The notes beneath the pieces are model-generated. The model worked only from the letters and a program-made list of their open reading frames with translations. It was not told the DNA's origin and made no database searches. Shown piece by piece: positions 23,613 to 34,760 of a stretch of 64,000 nucleotides of DNA. How positions within the stretch are numbered: position 1 is the stretch's first letter; the number at the start of each line of letters is the position of its first letter. The stretch spans positions 121,599,434 through 121,663,433 of the forward strand of contig NC_088795.1 of assembly GCF_011386835.1 (NCBI RefSeq), read 5' to 3'. The translations under genes were made by a program, and so were the position numbers. This DNA comes from Chrysemys picta bellii. Lineage: Eukaryota; Chordata; Testudines; Emydidae.

Positions 23613-25484
23613 GCTCACTCTCTCTTAGCTGAGTTGGCTCTGCAGGGCTAACTAGTGTATAAAACAGTAAAAACTTTAGTTTTCTCACTGATGTCAGCAG
23701 ATACAGCTCTGAGTACCCACACAAGGCAGATCTGCTGGGTAAGAAGGGGTTTCCATAATCACTTCATGTGCTGTTCATGGTTAAAGGTGTGGCTGACCAT
23801 GGCTGAGTGCAGTAGAAGTGCTGCTCCTGTTTGGGTAGATATTGCTTGTCTCAACTGGAGTGAGTGTGGGTCTTATTCCTAATCAAGGACTGATCCTGAC
23901 CCTAATCTTACTCAAGGGCTATGCTGTGGCTTTGCTGCGAGCCCCAAGTAAGAGAAGCCGACACTCCCCCACTCCAGGCTGGCTCAGCTGCACTGGCCAG
24001 CATGCTTGGGGAGCAAAGTTAGGACTCCATCCACTTTCCACCCCTGCCCAATCACCAGCAGGGAACAGGGCTCCCCTCCCCACAGAGGTTGCTCTCCCCT
24101 TCTCTTTGTAACACATGATGCAGGTGGCCCACACAGGGCAGCTACATGGGGTTTTTTTGCCTGCTTAATCCCCTATATGGGCAAGTACCACAGGTCACAG
24201 CAATGCCCCAGAGGAGTTCCCGTTAGGGGAGTACTAAAAAGTATAGCGAAAGAGAAAATAGGTGATAACAAAGGTGCTATTTCTCCCTTGGCCCAGTCCT
24301 GCCAGTCATCCTTAACTTTAAAGTCAGTGGGAGCTGAGGGTGCTCAGCCTGCAGGATTGGGCCATGTTTTCGGCCTTTCTCGTGTGTGGCCTCTCTGCCT
24401 TGTTCCCTGGCTTTGCACTTCCTAGGATTCTGCAGTTACTCCGAATCAATATTTACTGGAATTCTACATTTGCCAGGTCTCTCCAATTGTTTATTCTCCG
24501 TTGCACAAATACAACAATAAGTCCAGCCTCACTTGATTTTGTGATACAGCTGGGGGTTTGTGCTGAAGTCTTCGTATGTTTTTTATTAGTGCATCTGACT
24601 TCCCTTCATGTTCCATTTTTGTCAAAGTTGCTGATAACACTTAGTGAGCTGCATTGAATTTTGTATTAAGAACGATATCCGTGTTATTGATTGGTTGGGA
24701 ATACAGTGGTGACACACATTATCTTCCATGTTATCAGAAGATTATGTGATCACATTGCTGAATGCCAGAGTGCATTGTCATCTCCAGTTGCCACATTTTC
24801 CTATGGCCTGTTACTATGGCCAGTGTGATATGGCATGGAAAATTGCATGGGAAGATAACATATGTCAGCTATATTCTTGTAGACCACAGCTTATTGTTAT
24901 GAGACATTTTTTAAATAGCAGTCCCCTGTGGGCATAACAGTGAGTGGCCCCCAAGATAAACTCCCTTGTAGAACTGTAGATTATTTTTGTATAATATAAG
25001 ATGATCATGTTTCTATTTTAAGCAGTTTCTGTTTACAGTGATTATCAAATAGTAGATAAGCTCAATACTATGCTACACAATATAGTTGTTATTTCACATC
25101 AAAACTAATGTGACTTATTATTAGATTATGTATATTAAGCATAAGAAAAACAGTAAGGACTCGGTCCTGCAAACTGATCCATGCAGTGAGACCCCCTGCA
25201 TGCATGCAGACCTGCACTGAATTCTTGGAAAAAACCCTTTTCCACCACCCCTCCAAAAGGCTTGGTTAAAAAACGCGGGGAGGGAAAGAATGAATCATCA
25301 TGCCTGAAAGTCTGGGAAATGAATCTTAAAACTATCATCTGTCAAAGGCATTGGGCCAGATTATGCTCTCAGTTACATCAATATAAATGTAGAGTAATGC
25401 CATTGACCCCTGTGGATTTACTCTGGATTTACACCAGTATAAATGAAATCAGAAAAAGGCCCCTAATTTTTGTAATCTCTCTCC
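23613..25484. other. Non-coding stretch
   Basis: Several frames of 70-140 codons at 23655-24937 show no domain or splice context. An old palindromic repeat lies at about 25360-25460 (ATGCTCTCAGTTACATC). No gene supported. Confidence 0.5.
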
Positions 25485-25690
25485 ATTAGAAAGTCTTTCT
25501 AGCCCACGATGATTTTGGTTGCCCTTTCCTGCACCTTTTCTGTGTCTGTTATATCCTTTTTTAGATGAAATGACCAAAACTGTGCAATATGTTCTACATA
25601 GCTCTGCTGATTTGCCCCACCAAAGGCCCTGGCCCAATATTAAAAGTGACTGCCTATCAATGATTTATATAAAGGTTTAGGTAAACTATG
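25485..25690 (-). repeat. CR1 LINE fragment
   Basis: GGTTGCCCTTTCCTGCACCT and GACCAAAACTGTGCAATATG read as the complement of the CR1 3' coding region downstream of the reverse transcriptase core. Degraded. Confidence 0.6.
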
Positions 25691-25756
25691 GCCTTGTCTG
25701 AACAACTCCTGCATTAACCCTGTACTGAATTTGTTTTATTTACCATAAACTTGATT

Positions 25757-25955
25757 GGGGGGAGGGATAGCTCAGTGGTTTGAGCATTGGCCTACTAAAT
25801 CCAGGGTTGTGAGCTCAATCCTTGAGGGGGGGCCACTTAGGGATCTGGGGAAAAATCAGTACTTGGTCCTGCTAGTGAAGGCAGTGGGCTGGACTCAAGG
25901 ACCTTTCAAGGTCCCTTCCAGTTCTAGGAGATAGGTATATCTCCATTTATTTATT
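25757..25955 (+). repeat. Tortoise-type tRNA-derived SINE
   Basis: Starts GGGGGGAGGGATAGCTCAGT. The polymerase III A box TAGCTCAGTGG is at 25769-25779 and the B-box-like GAGCTCAATCC at 25811-25821. The body GGTCCTGCTAGTGAAGGCAG and CCTTTCAAGGTCCCTTCCAG is diagnostic of the turtle SINE family, as I remember it. It ends in an AT-rich tail near 25955 and is well preserved. This is the best taxonomic marker in the window. Confidence 0.85.
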
Positions 25956-26859
25956 TCAATTTAGCTGGATGTGAACTGGCATTTACCTTGAAAGTAGGAA
26001 ATGGATTCTCCTCTCACTTAGGCTGATGTGAGTATAAAACAGATTATGATCTTATTTATGCTGATATAAATCAGGGGTAACCCCATTGAAGAACATGAAG
26101 TTATTATAGAAGTGTGGTAGCACAGAGAGTCCTCGTGCAGGTCCAGGGCCCTATTGTGTCAGTCGTTGTACAAATACATAGGAACAGTCCTCGCCTCTTG
26201 TCTCCTCTCTGAGAAGAAGCTCCATTGCTCTCACTTTAGGCCAGATTCTGCCCAGCCCTTACAAGCATGCATAGCAGTGGGGAAGGACGTAAGCACCTTC
26301 CCTTTCTAACATTGCTCATGTAAGGGTCAGGTAGAATTGCATCATCTGCACCCAGAGGAGTGCAGGGACTGCTCCCCCCCTTACTCCCCCAGGGGCACAT
26401 GGGCCCCAACAGGGGCAAGGAGGAGTGAAGAGGAGGTAGGGCCATGTCTCTGTGCTAGTCCATGCAGCTGGTCAGCTACACAGGGGCTAGTAAACTGCAT
26501 CCCATACAGGTAGTGGGGGCATAGCTTCTGCATGCCCAGGAGCTCTGGGAAGCAGCCAGCCACTCTTGAGTGTAGAGGCTGCAGTTTGGGACAGCCCTTA
26601 TACAGGGGTGGAGAAGTCTTTATTCACTCCCTTCGGTGGCCAGATAAGGCCACTGTCCATCCAGTCCAATCCAAAATAAATAATTTGCTCATTCTCTTTG
26701 CCTCAAGACTAAGGGCCCATCCTGAAATCCCCTGACCAGGAAAAATTGCTACTAAAAACCATTAGACCTGGTGCTGATCTCATTTACACCCATTTTAAGC
26801 CAATGTAACGCAGGTGATTTATTCTCAGTTTACACCGTGAGGTCTGCTCTGTGTAAGCT

Positions 26860-27115
26860 CAAAAGCTCATCTCTCTCACCAATAGAAGTTGGTCCAATAA
26901 AAGATATTACCTCACCCACCTTGTCTCTCTAATATCCTTGGACTGACATGGCTACAGCAACACAATATAAAACTTGTCTATAGATTGTAAGATTTTCTGG
27001 GCAGGAACTTTTGCTTATTATGTGTATTTAAGGCACCTACTACAATGAAGTCCAGTCTCATTTAGGGCCTCCAGGTACTATCCTAATACAAATAATAGGC
27101 AGTAGTACAAAATGT
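26860..27115 (+). repeat. Sauropsid repeat followed by L2 3' end
   Basis: Two adjacent old pieces. The first (26860-26970) contains AGAAGTTGGTCCAATAAAAG and GACATGGCTACAGCAACA. The second (26985-27115) has AGATTGTAAGATTTTCTGGG and ends CCTAATACAAATAAT, an L2-like 3' terminus. Confidence 0.6.
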
Positions 27116-27228
27116 ACATGTTGTTTTTGTTACGGGGAAGTATATTATAAAGAATTCCCTTGGGCCTGGTCTGCACCTAAAACGTAGAAAAACATCACAC
27201 CCCGTGCCATAAGGTAGATGTAACCCCC

Positions 27229-27890
27229 TGTAGCAGGGTGGTTACCCACTCCAGCCCTGACAGGGTTAAAACCAGCCTGGGGAGAGGGCTGGAGGGCTGG
27301 GAGAACAGCCCAGGCTGAGTGGGAAGCAGGCTCAGCAGGGGCCATGCCCCAATCAGGACCCAGCTGGCCCTATAAAGGCTTGAGTTGTAGAGAGAGAGAA
27401 AGGCCTGGCTGCAAGGGAGCTGAGCAGGGCTGGGGGGAAGGCTAGAGGAGCTGGGGAGCTCCAACCTGAAAAACCCCCAGGCTGTGAGCCTAGCTGAGGG
27501 CCTAAGACCGGTACCGGGGCTGCAGAGGGGCAGCTCAGCTATAGAGAGAGGCAGCAGGTCCAGCCCAAGCTTGCCTGTGATGAGTTGAGCATATACTGCA
27601 GTCTGCCCCAGGGAGTGGGGCTAGATGGTGACTGGCAGTAGCCGTACACTGAAGTGAGGTGGGGTTAGTGGGTGGGGGTTCCCCGGGGGGGGGGAGACCC
27701 TGAGACTGAGGGGCTTTGCAAGGGGGGCAGAAACCCAGTGAAGGGACACTGGGGTTCTGGGAGGGACATAGGGCCAGCGTGAGGTAAGGTGGATCACCGG
27801 CCTGCAGAGGGCGCTCCTGGCTGAAAAATGAGCTAATTTCCAGAGACAACCAGCAGGAGGTGCCGCAGGGGTGAGTCCAATGCCTTACAC
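27229..27890. mobile_element. Probable solo LTR inserted in a MITE
   Basis: A GC-rich 660-bp block starts TGTAGCAGGGTGG and ends GCCTTACA, so it has TG...CA ends. It carries a TATA-like CCTATAAAGG at about 27369. MITE-like halves flank it: CTGGTCTGCACC at the left and CTGTAGACTCTGCC at the right. No retroviral genes are adjacent, consistent with a solo LTR. No clear target duplication was seen, so the class is uncertain. Confidence 0.5.
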
Positions 27891-28234
27891 TCTCGCTGTA
27901 GACTCTGCCAAGCTGATGGGAGAATTCTTCCATCATCCTAACTACTGTCTCTGGAGCAGGTGGATTTGTTACAGTGATGGAAAAACCCTTTCTGTGCTGT
28001 AGCAAGGATTCACACTACTGTAGTAGTGCTGTGCTTGTGCTGCTGTAGCCTTTGTAGTACCTCTCTGTGGAAGCAGATGATCTCTTCTAACCACAGATTT
28101 GAAACTGACCCATCAACTAAGACCCTGGGGTCATTCCTTTGTGTGTGATAAACTTTGGCAGCAAACTTTCAAATCCCAGTTGCAGCCACTAGTCAACTGT
28201 GATACGTTGGGGGGGGGGAATTTTGTTTGTTTTT

Positions 28235-28530
28235 AGGGTTCGTCTACATGGGGACATCCAGGAAAATTAATCTGAATTAACTAAAGGTATGAAGTGGATT
28301 AATTGAATCACCTTAAAACCCTGTATGGATGCTGTTATTCAGATGGCCTTTATTTGGCTTAATTTAATTCACTTTGGAAGTGATTTAAGATAAACTGAAT
28401 TAAAGCCACTTTAATTCTCAATGAAGGTATCCATGCAGGGGTTTAATGCAGTTTAACTAATCCACTTCCAACTCACACCTTTAGTTAATTTGGATTAACT
28501 TTCCTGGATGTCCCCCCAATAGACAAGCCT
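28235..28530. repeat. Foldback MITE
   Basis: Left arm GGGTTCGTCTACATGGGGAC and GACATCCAGGAAAATTAATC; right arm ATTAACTTTCCTGGATGTCC and AGACAAGCCT. The arms pair for about 100 bases each with mismatches. Confidence 0.8.
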
Positions 28531-28559
28531 CATTTATTTCATATTGGGCAGGAGGTGGC

Positions 28560-31500
28560 TTTCCTCTCTCATCTAGAATAGTAGCTAATTATCCAAAATA
28601 GTAAAACTCTGAAAATTTTCCTGGATTTTCAAATCACCAACAAAAATAACAGACACTCCTTTCTTAGGACCCAATTGTGCTGTGGGATCAGGCATTGGAA
28701 TGCTTGAGAGATTAGTTTCTTTAAGGCTGGTAGTATTCTAGCTTCTCTCTGTTGAATGTGGATCAGATTATTGATTAGGGTAGCATTTATGTCAGTGATG
28801 AAGGTAATTTTTTCTTTCTTTACTTACAGATTTTACTTATATTTTAAAAGAATAGCGACTTCCTTAACACAGGGTAACTAACCATTTTCACTTACAAATA
28901 TAATTAGTTTAAAATCAGAAGGAAGCTCAGTTGCATTCAGCGTAAATTTTAAAAAGTTAGATTTTATTTGTGAATCACACCTTTTGTTCTATCCTATACT
29001 TGGTTATCTCTTAATTAAAATAACTTAATGTAGAAAAACACCTTGCAAGTGGAGGACTGGGTGTATTATATTCAATAGCATATTATATGTAACAGTATTT
29101 TTCCATTGATCCAAATAACTGCAGTTATAGTTTGAATAATAATTATGAAAAATACTATTTCAACTGCTTAGGTGTTTTAGTCGACTATTGATCCTAGTAC
29201 TAGCTCTTTATGGAATTCAGTAACTTTGGAATAAGCTCATAAGAAAGCTGCACAATTTTGGACCTAACATAGGACCTACATTACACTGAAGGTCTGTGTT
29301 AAGTCTCCTTTTCATATATAAAATATATTCCTTTAATAATATTGGGTGAGATTTTTATACAGTTACTGATGTGAATCCAGAGTAACTCCACTGAAAACAG
29401 TAGTTATTCCAGATTCACACCGGTGTAATAGAGAGTAGAATCCGACCCTTGCATAATAACTGGTTTAATAATAACCTTGGAATAAATGGGTCTTAATTAT
29501 CTGAAAGGATGGTTTTAATGTATTGCCTTTATCTGTTTCAAAGACATTTGTTGTATCAATACTGTGAATGGGTGAAGTTATTAAACTCAATTTTACTTCC
29601 ATTTATACCCTTTCCGTCTGATGAAAATACCATTGCTGTGACCTCGGGAAAGGATGGTGGAGTCCTATTAAGCTGCCGCTTGGTACCATAGTAATTCCAT
29701 GGTAATAAATGCTGTATTTTGCGTAGCTATTAAATTAACAATGGAAAAGCTGAGATATTCCCCGCACGGGCTTCGCACACTGAACAGATCATCTGTCACG
29801 TAAATAAATAGGCTAGATAGTTGCACAGTATCAAATTATCCTTATAACTAAAGGCATCATCACTTCTTTAAACACCCATCGCCAAATCTCTCCAGATATG
29901 GGGAGATTTGAGAGTTCAAAAAAAATCCTTAATTTATTCAGCCAAATACACACAGAGAATGAAAAAAGAGGGTGGTCCCTTGAAGCCCCAGCCATAATTT
30001 TTGTGCCCCGCAATTGAACTGTGAACGTAGAGAGAGAGAACTTTTGGTGCAGTGTAAAGAAACAAGGAAGATACAATCAACAGAACTGGTTCGTATGCGT
30101 TATGTTTAATAATATATAAATTACTATTTACAGTGTAGTCTTTGTATAGTTCTTGGATCGTGGTTTATTCCTATTATAATGATCTAAGATAGAGGCCTTC
30201 CAGGACTTGGCGTCTGTGAGAGAATTCAAGATTGGCAATACAGTTTGAAGGGTCAAACAATGTTCCCATTTTATTAAGCCAGAAACATGGCTCAGCTCCA
30301 TAGCCACTAAGCAAAGCTGTGATCTTACGGTCAAGCATTCATTTGATCAAGTGTTTACTTAGCAACTTCTTTGGCGCTGTATTCAACCAAACGATATTTC
30401 TTTTAATAGAATTTCTTGGTTTGAAAAACAAAACAAACAAAAAAAAGTTCCACACGGGACTTTCTTCCAATTACAGTCTTAACCCTCCCTTCTTTCTTGC
30501 GTCGGGTTCTTTCATCACAACCCACTGCTTACATTTCACACTCGGGCTGGGGCACGTAATTACGCAGACACTTATCTAGTGCATTTACTAACTGACCAGA
30601 GAGGAATGAAGAGGAAAAAGGAAGAAAAGACGGCGCTTTGCTAAAAATAATATTTAAAAAAAAAAGTTTTCTCCTGCACTTCATTTGTCAACAGCCGCAG
30701 CATCACGATGCACTTGTCAATTTCACCTAGCTGTTTCCCTCTTATCTTTGAACGTTCATTTCAACAGGTTTGGAAAACTGTCTTTCTGGGTTTTTAAACA
30801 TTTTTCTTTCAGTGCTATTTGCCATAATTGAGCACATATTTAAGGTCTTTGCCTGGTTGAGGTTTGTAACTAAAATATAGATCTAATAATAGTTGCTGTC
30901 TAATTTCCCTAATAATTTAATTAAAAGTTCAACTATCAAATCATATAGTCTTTATAAAGGACAAAGTCCTGAATCACTGATGGCATTTAGTGCAGAGGAA
31001 GAAGTGAATTTTAATAATACCACAAACGTATTTCCTCAAACCTTTATTTTAAAAAAATCCATCAGACATGCGCTAAGAAATATTATTTTTACACTGCTTA
31101 ACATTAACTGTATTGAAAAGGCATGCATTTTATGTTTCTGACAGAAAAGATTTATTTTCCACCCTTTTATATAGTAGAAGCTTGAAACCAATATATGACA
31201 ATTCCGTTTAGAAATCTATAAAAAATATTGTTTCATTATTCTAGTATAGCAGATAAAAATGTCCCACATTTCTGAGGGCCCAATACAAAAATGTGACCGG
31301 GGGCTTGATTTTTCTTGGAGACGCTGGAAGAGCCAGTTTAAAACCCCAAGAACCAGAATTTAGTCAAAATGTCAACAACTTAATAGTGTTAGGAAATACC
31401 TAGTTTTCGAGAATTTACAGTAGTAGAATTCTCAGGTATAGAAGAAAATAACCAGGCCTAGTGCTTTAGGAAAGGCGTAGAGGTTTATTGTACTCACAGC

Positions 31501-32190
31501 CTCAACCACATGAGAGAGATTCAGGACATAGCATTTGCTACTGAGACATAGATCTATATAGCAAATGAATGGTCTCCAGAATTAATGTCCCATTTTCTTT
31601 GGTTCTCAACAACTGGATCTCTACTAACAAGAAAATGGGAATTGTAAACAAGACCTTTGTAAAAATACCCTTTGAAACTTTAACAATATTTTGGAGACAA
31701 ATTCGCCTTTCACCTGAAAGAGAGAGCCAGCTTGTGATCAGCCACAACTAATGGTTGCTTGGATTTATATTTTTAATCGTCTAGTAGTATGAGTGTTTGC
31801 ATATGTTTGGATAACATTTGAACTAATCAAACGACAGCGTTTCTCTTTTATTAAGGGTTGCTAGAGCAAGGGGGTTATCCACCCCCTTCGCAGGTGCCCG
31901 GTGTGGGAGAAAGACGGATACTGGGAACATGCAGGGTTCCAAGTTAAATGGATCCCTGGTTAAAAGCAGTAGCTTTCCATTGGACTTTGTTTTTGTCGCG
32001 TCCTTTTAATAAGTTACGGGCTGAAACAAGTGCAGGAAGACACACCAGAGAGCGGGGTGAAGGGATCCTATTGACAAGCTGTGCGTAGAGCGGAACATGC
32101 CGACTTCATCAGCCGCTAACTGGAACAAGGCCGTTCGGCTGCAGACGTGGAGGGCGGAAAGGTGCGGGGGGGCGCAGCAGGATGGGAGGG
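28560..32190. other. Repeat-poor non-coding block downstream of SOHO-1
   Basis: Except for a palindromic repeat at about 29345-29445 (GAGTAACTCCACTGAAAAC), I recognise no transposons. It is AT-rich and unique-looking, with complex segments such as 29600-29820 and 30130-30340. No coding gene supported. Candidate enhancer-bearing sequence. Confidence 0.5.
31847..31852 (-). terminator. SOHO-1: Candidate SOHO-1 polyadenylation signal
   Basis: Minus-strand AATAAA sits about 340 bases beyond the SOHO-1 stop, a reasonable 3' UTR length. It is the nearest perfect hexamer I noticed. Confidence 0.45.
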
Positions 32191-32193
32191 AGG

Positions 32194-32810
32194 TTATACA
32201 TCCCCATCCAAAAGGCTGAAATATTTGCCCGGATTTGGGAAACACAGGTACGGGACGGTGCTGCCCGGATAGAGCAGGGGGAAGGACAGCGGCAGTAAAC
32301 AACGACGGAGGAAAGTGCTGTCTTTGTACAGGGTCGGGAAGGCGAGCGAAGCCGCAGCTGCCGCCCCCTGGGGTAGCAGTTCCCCAGGCGGCTCTGCCTG
32401 GCCCGGAGCGGGGCCCTCCAGGTCCGCAGACATTTGTCTCTTGAGCTTATTGCGGCGGTTCTGGAACCAGATCTTCACCTGGGTCTCGGAGAGCTGCAGG
32501 GCGCTGGCCAGGCCGGCTCGCTCGGCGCTGCTCAGGTAGCGCTTCGTGTCGAAGGCGGACTCCAGCTGGAAGACCTGGCTCTTGGAGAAGATGGTGCGGG
32601 TCTTCTTCTTGCTGGCCCCCGCCAGTAGCTTGCTGCTTTTCTTGCTGCAGCTCCCGTGGGCCCCGGCGGCTCCTCCTTCCAGGTGCGAGGGGTCGGGGCC
32701 GCGGGGCAATTCCTCAGGCAGGGGGGAGCCCGCTCCTCCTCCTGCTTCGCCGCCGGGCCTGAGGCCCAGTCCTGCAGCCCGGTCCGCTGCCATCCGGCAG
32801 GTCTCCTTTC
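32194..32810 (-). CDS. SOHO-1: SOHO-1 (HMX4) exon 2, homeodomain and C-terminus
   Basis: Encodes residues 83-287 after splicing at CTGCAG|GA (AG at 32812-32811); total 864 nt including stop. A Gly/Pro/Ala-rich stretch leads to a basic Lys-rich segment and the homeodomain at about residues 150-209, starting KKKTRTIF. Helix 3 reads [14 protein letters not shown]: Gln50 and Asn51 are kept, but position 56 is Leu where HMX1 has Trp. The C-terminus ([19 protein letters not shown], then SLLDGDV) differs from HMX1, 2 and 3. The divergent homeodomain plus tandem linkage 3' of HMX1 point to SOHo, known from chicken next to GH6/HMX1 and from fish as soho/hmx4, with roles in sensory organs. Both ends of the frame look intact, so it should be functional. 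The main alternative is another divergent HMX paralogue. Confidence 0.87.
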
Positions 32811-34342
32811 CTGCAGTGGCAAAGCACAACATCAGCCCTCCCCGCCGCAGCAATAGCCCGCGCCGCGCACCCCCACGCCTCCGGCTCGGAGCCCGATGGG
32901 CAGCGGGAACTGCTGAGGGCGAGTCTAGCAGTCCGGGGTGTCTAGCAGCAACCCCCAGGGGGACCCCCGAGGAAGGAGAGAGGGCGAAGAGCTTCCCATG
33001 AGGGATCCAGGGGCACCTCAAGGGATGGGGAACCGTAGAAGAGAAATTAGGTGCCCCAGGGTTTAGGACAGGGCCATAAGGCGGCAAGAGTGGGGTAGGG
33101 TACCCGGTATAAACAGCCTGAAAGACTGAGGGGACGCGGGGAGGGATAGTTATCTATCCCGCATTCATCACCATGGCGAAGTGTAACAGGAGAACCAGGT
33201 GTGTGCAGTGTGAGTGAGGTATCTATGCAGCCACCCAGCCCACACTCGTCCCCATGGCATCCAAGTCCCTGGCTGTACATGAATGCACCGTGCAATATGA
33301 ATGCTGTAGGTGGGTGGGTGAATGTACAGTGTGTGCGCAGTGTATTTGTGTAGGCGAGTGTGTGCAGTGTGGATAATGCAGTAGGTGTGGGTATACAGTA
33401 TGTCTGTGTGTATAGGTGTGATGCAGCAAAGGTGAATGATGTGTGCGCAGTTTGTGTAGGGGGGGACATGCAGATGTGCATTGTGTGGCAGTGTGCAGGG
33501 GTGTGTGCAGTGTGTTCAGGGATATGGATGCAGTAGGTGGGGGGTGTTTGCAGTGTGTGGAGGTGGGGGGTGCAGTGTATGCAGTAGGAGTATGCAGTGT
33601 ATATAGGGATGTGTGCAGTAGGTGGTGATGTGTGCGCAGTAGGTGGGGTGGGAGTGCAGTGTGTTTGGTTGTGCAGTATGTGGTGGCATGTGTGCAGACG
33701 GTGTGATGGGGGCACAGTGCGTTTGTGTGTGGTGGTGTGTGCAGTAGGTGGGGTGGAGGTGCAGTGTGTGTGGTGCTGACTGTGTGCAGTAGGTGGGGTG
33801 GGGGGTGCAGTGTGTGTTTGTTTGTGTGGTGCTGTGTGCAGTAGGTGGGGTGAGGGTGCAGTGTGTGGTGGAGGTGCAGTGTGTGTGTGGTGCTGACTGT
33901 GTGCAGTAGGTGGGGTGGGGGTGCAGTGTGTGTTTGTTTGTGTGGTGCTGTGTGCAGTAGGTGGGGTGAGGGTGCAGTGTGTGGTGGAGGTGCAGTGTGT
34001 GTGTGGTGCTGACTGTGTGCAGTAGGTGGGGTGGGGGTGCAGTGTGTGTTTGTTTGTGTGGTGCTGTGTGCAGTAGGTGGGGTGGGGTGCAGTGTGTGTT
34101 TGTGTGGTGCTGTGTGCAGTAGGTGGGGTGAGGGTGCAGTGTGTGGTGGAGGTGCAGTGTGTGTGTGGTGCTGACTGTGTGCAGTAGGTGGGGTGGGAGT
34201 GCAGTGTGTGTTTGTTTGTGTGGTGCTGTGTGCAGTAGGTGGGGTGAGGGTGCAGCGTGTGGTGGAGGTGCAGTGTGTGTTTGTGTGTGCCGTGTCTAGC
34301 TGTGCATGTCAAAGATACAGCCAGAGGCTCCAGTCTCTATAC
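32811..34342 (-). other. SOHO-1: SOHO-1 intron
   Basis: This 1532-bp phase-1 intron is bounded by a GTATAG donor and CTGCAG acceptor. About half of it (33440-34290) is a GT-rich minisatellite. The 650 bases next to exon 2 are CpG-rich. An open frame running upstream from exon 2 to 33087 is intronic read-through, and a 421-codon minus-strand frame over 33047-34312 is a repeat artefact rich in His, Thr and Cys. Confidence 0.75.
33440..34290. repeat. GT-rich minisatellite in the SOHO-1 intron
   Basis: Tandem blocks of GTGTGCAGTAGGTGGGGTG alternate with GGTGCAGTGTGTG-type spacers. A higher-order period of about 116 bp is visible: the marker GCTGACTGTGTGCAG starts at 33775, 33892, 34008 and 34170, the last interval being longer by part of a unit. 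Less regular related sequence extends down to about 33190. Confidence 0.9.
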
Positions 34343-34589
34343 CCGGGTTTCTGTAGCGTTTACGGGGCTGCTGTTCCAAAGGCCCCTCCTCCTGCTCCTC
34401 TGGGTCCAGCCGGGAGCAGCGGGCTCTGCCCGGCTCCCGCCGCAGTCTGGGGCTCCTGGCCGAGTCCGCGCCGCCGCGAGACTTGCGCTTCAAGATGCTG
34501 TCAATGGCGAACGCCAGGCAGGCGGGGGGCGGCTCCGCGCCCGGGCTCACCCTCCGGCGGCTCTCGCGGCCCAGCGGCAGCCCCGCCAT
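34343..34589 (-). CDS. SOHO-1: SOHO-1 (HMX4) exon 1
   Basis: Encodes residues 1-82 plus the first base of codon 83. I chose the ATG at 34589 because it is the first Met after an in-frame stop. Residues 27-36 (FAIDSILKRK) match the N-terminal hydrophobic motif shared by HMX proteins and other NK-like repressors. Residues 37-80 are Arg/Pro/Glu-rich and low in predicted order. The proposed donor is CCGG|GTATAG (GT at 34342-34341): only moderately strong, but it gives phase 1, matching both the exon 2 acceptor and the paralogous HMX1 intron. The exon lies in a CpG-rich segment with a minus-strand CCAAT core about 150 bases upstream. Assignment rests on the motif, phase and position, so it is somewhat less certain than exon 2. 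Confidence 0.8.
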
Positions 34590-34760
34590 GGGGGACGGAG
34601 CGGGACGCGCGGCTGCCCGGCTCCTGCCTGTCTCTGCGCCTCCGACTCCCCGCCGGCTGCACCATCCCGCGGGCCTGGCCGGAGCCGCGGCGGCGCTGAA
34701 CCGCCGGCCGGGCGGCTGCCAGGAGGAGCTGTACTGATTGGCTGCGGAGGGACGGAGGGA
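34370..34760. promoter_or_regulatory. CpG island over SOHO-1 exon 1
   Basis: Very high G+C with many CG dinucleotides, in contrast to flanking AT-rich DNA. It covers exon 1 and the presumed promoter. A second CpG-rich stretch covers exon 2 (about 32150-33000). Confidence 0.65.
34737..34741 (-). promoter_or_regulatory. CCAAT box upstream of SOHO-1
   Basis: Minus-strand CCAATCAG lies about 150 bases upstream of the SOHO-1 start codon, at the edge of the CpG-rich exon 1 segment and immediately before a purine-rich tract. It is a good NF-Y core; function is inferred. Confidence 0.45.

Noticed and set aside
23842..24425. Overlapping frames of 89 and 139 codons
   Set aside because: No domain, no splice context and no codon-level signal visible; likely chance in a GC-richer patch.
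27535..28005. 156-codon minus-strand frame
   Set aside because: Lies inside the GC-rich LTR-like block, with low-complexity Pro/Ser-rich translation and no domain.
32546..33001. 151-codon plus-strand frame
   Set aside because: Antisense shadow of SOHO-1 exon 2 in GC-rich DNA.
32811..33087. Upstream extension of the SOHO-1 exon 2 frame
   Set aside because: The phase-matched splice from exon 1 at 34343 to the CTGCAG acceptor restores the HMX N-terminal motif; the extension is intronic.
33047..34312. 421-codon minus-strand open frame rich in His, Thr and Cys
   Set aside because: It is the complement of the GT-rich minisatellite; its length is caused by a stop-free repeat unit and it overlaps the SOHO-1 intron.
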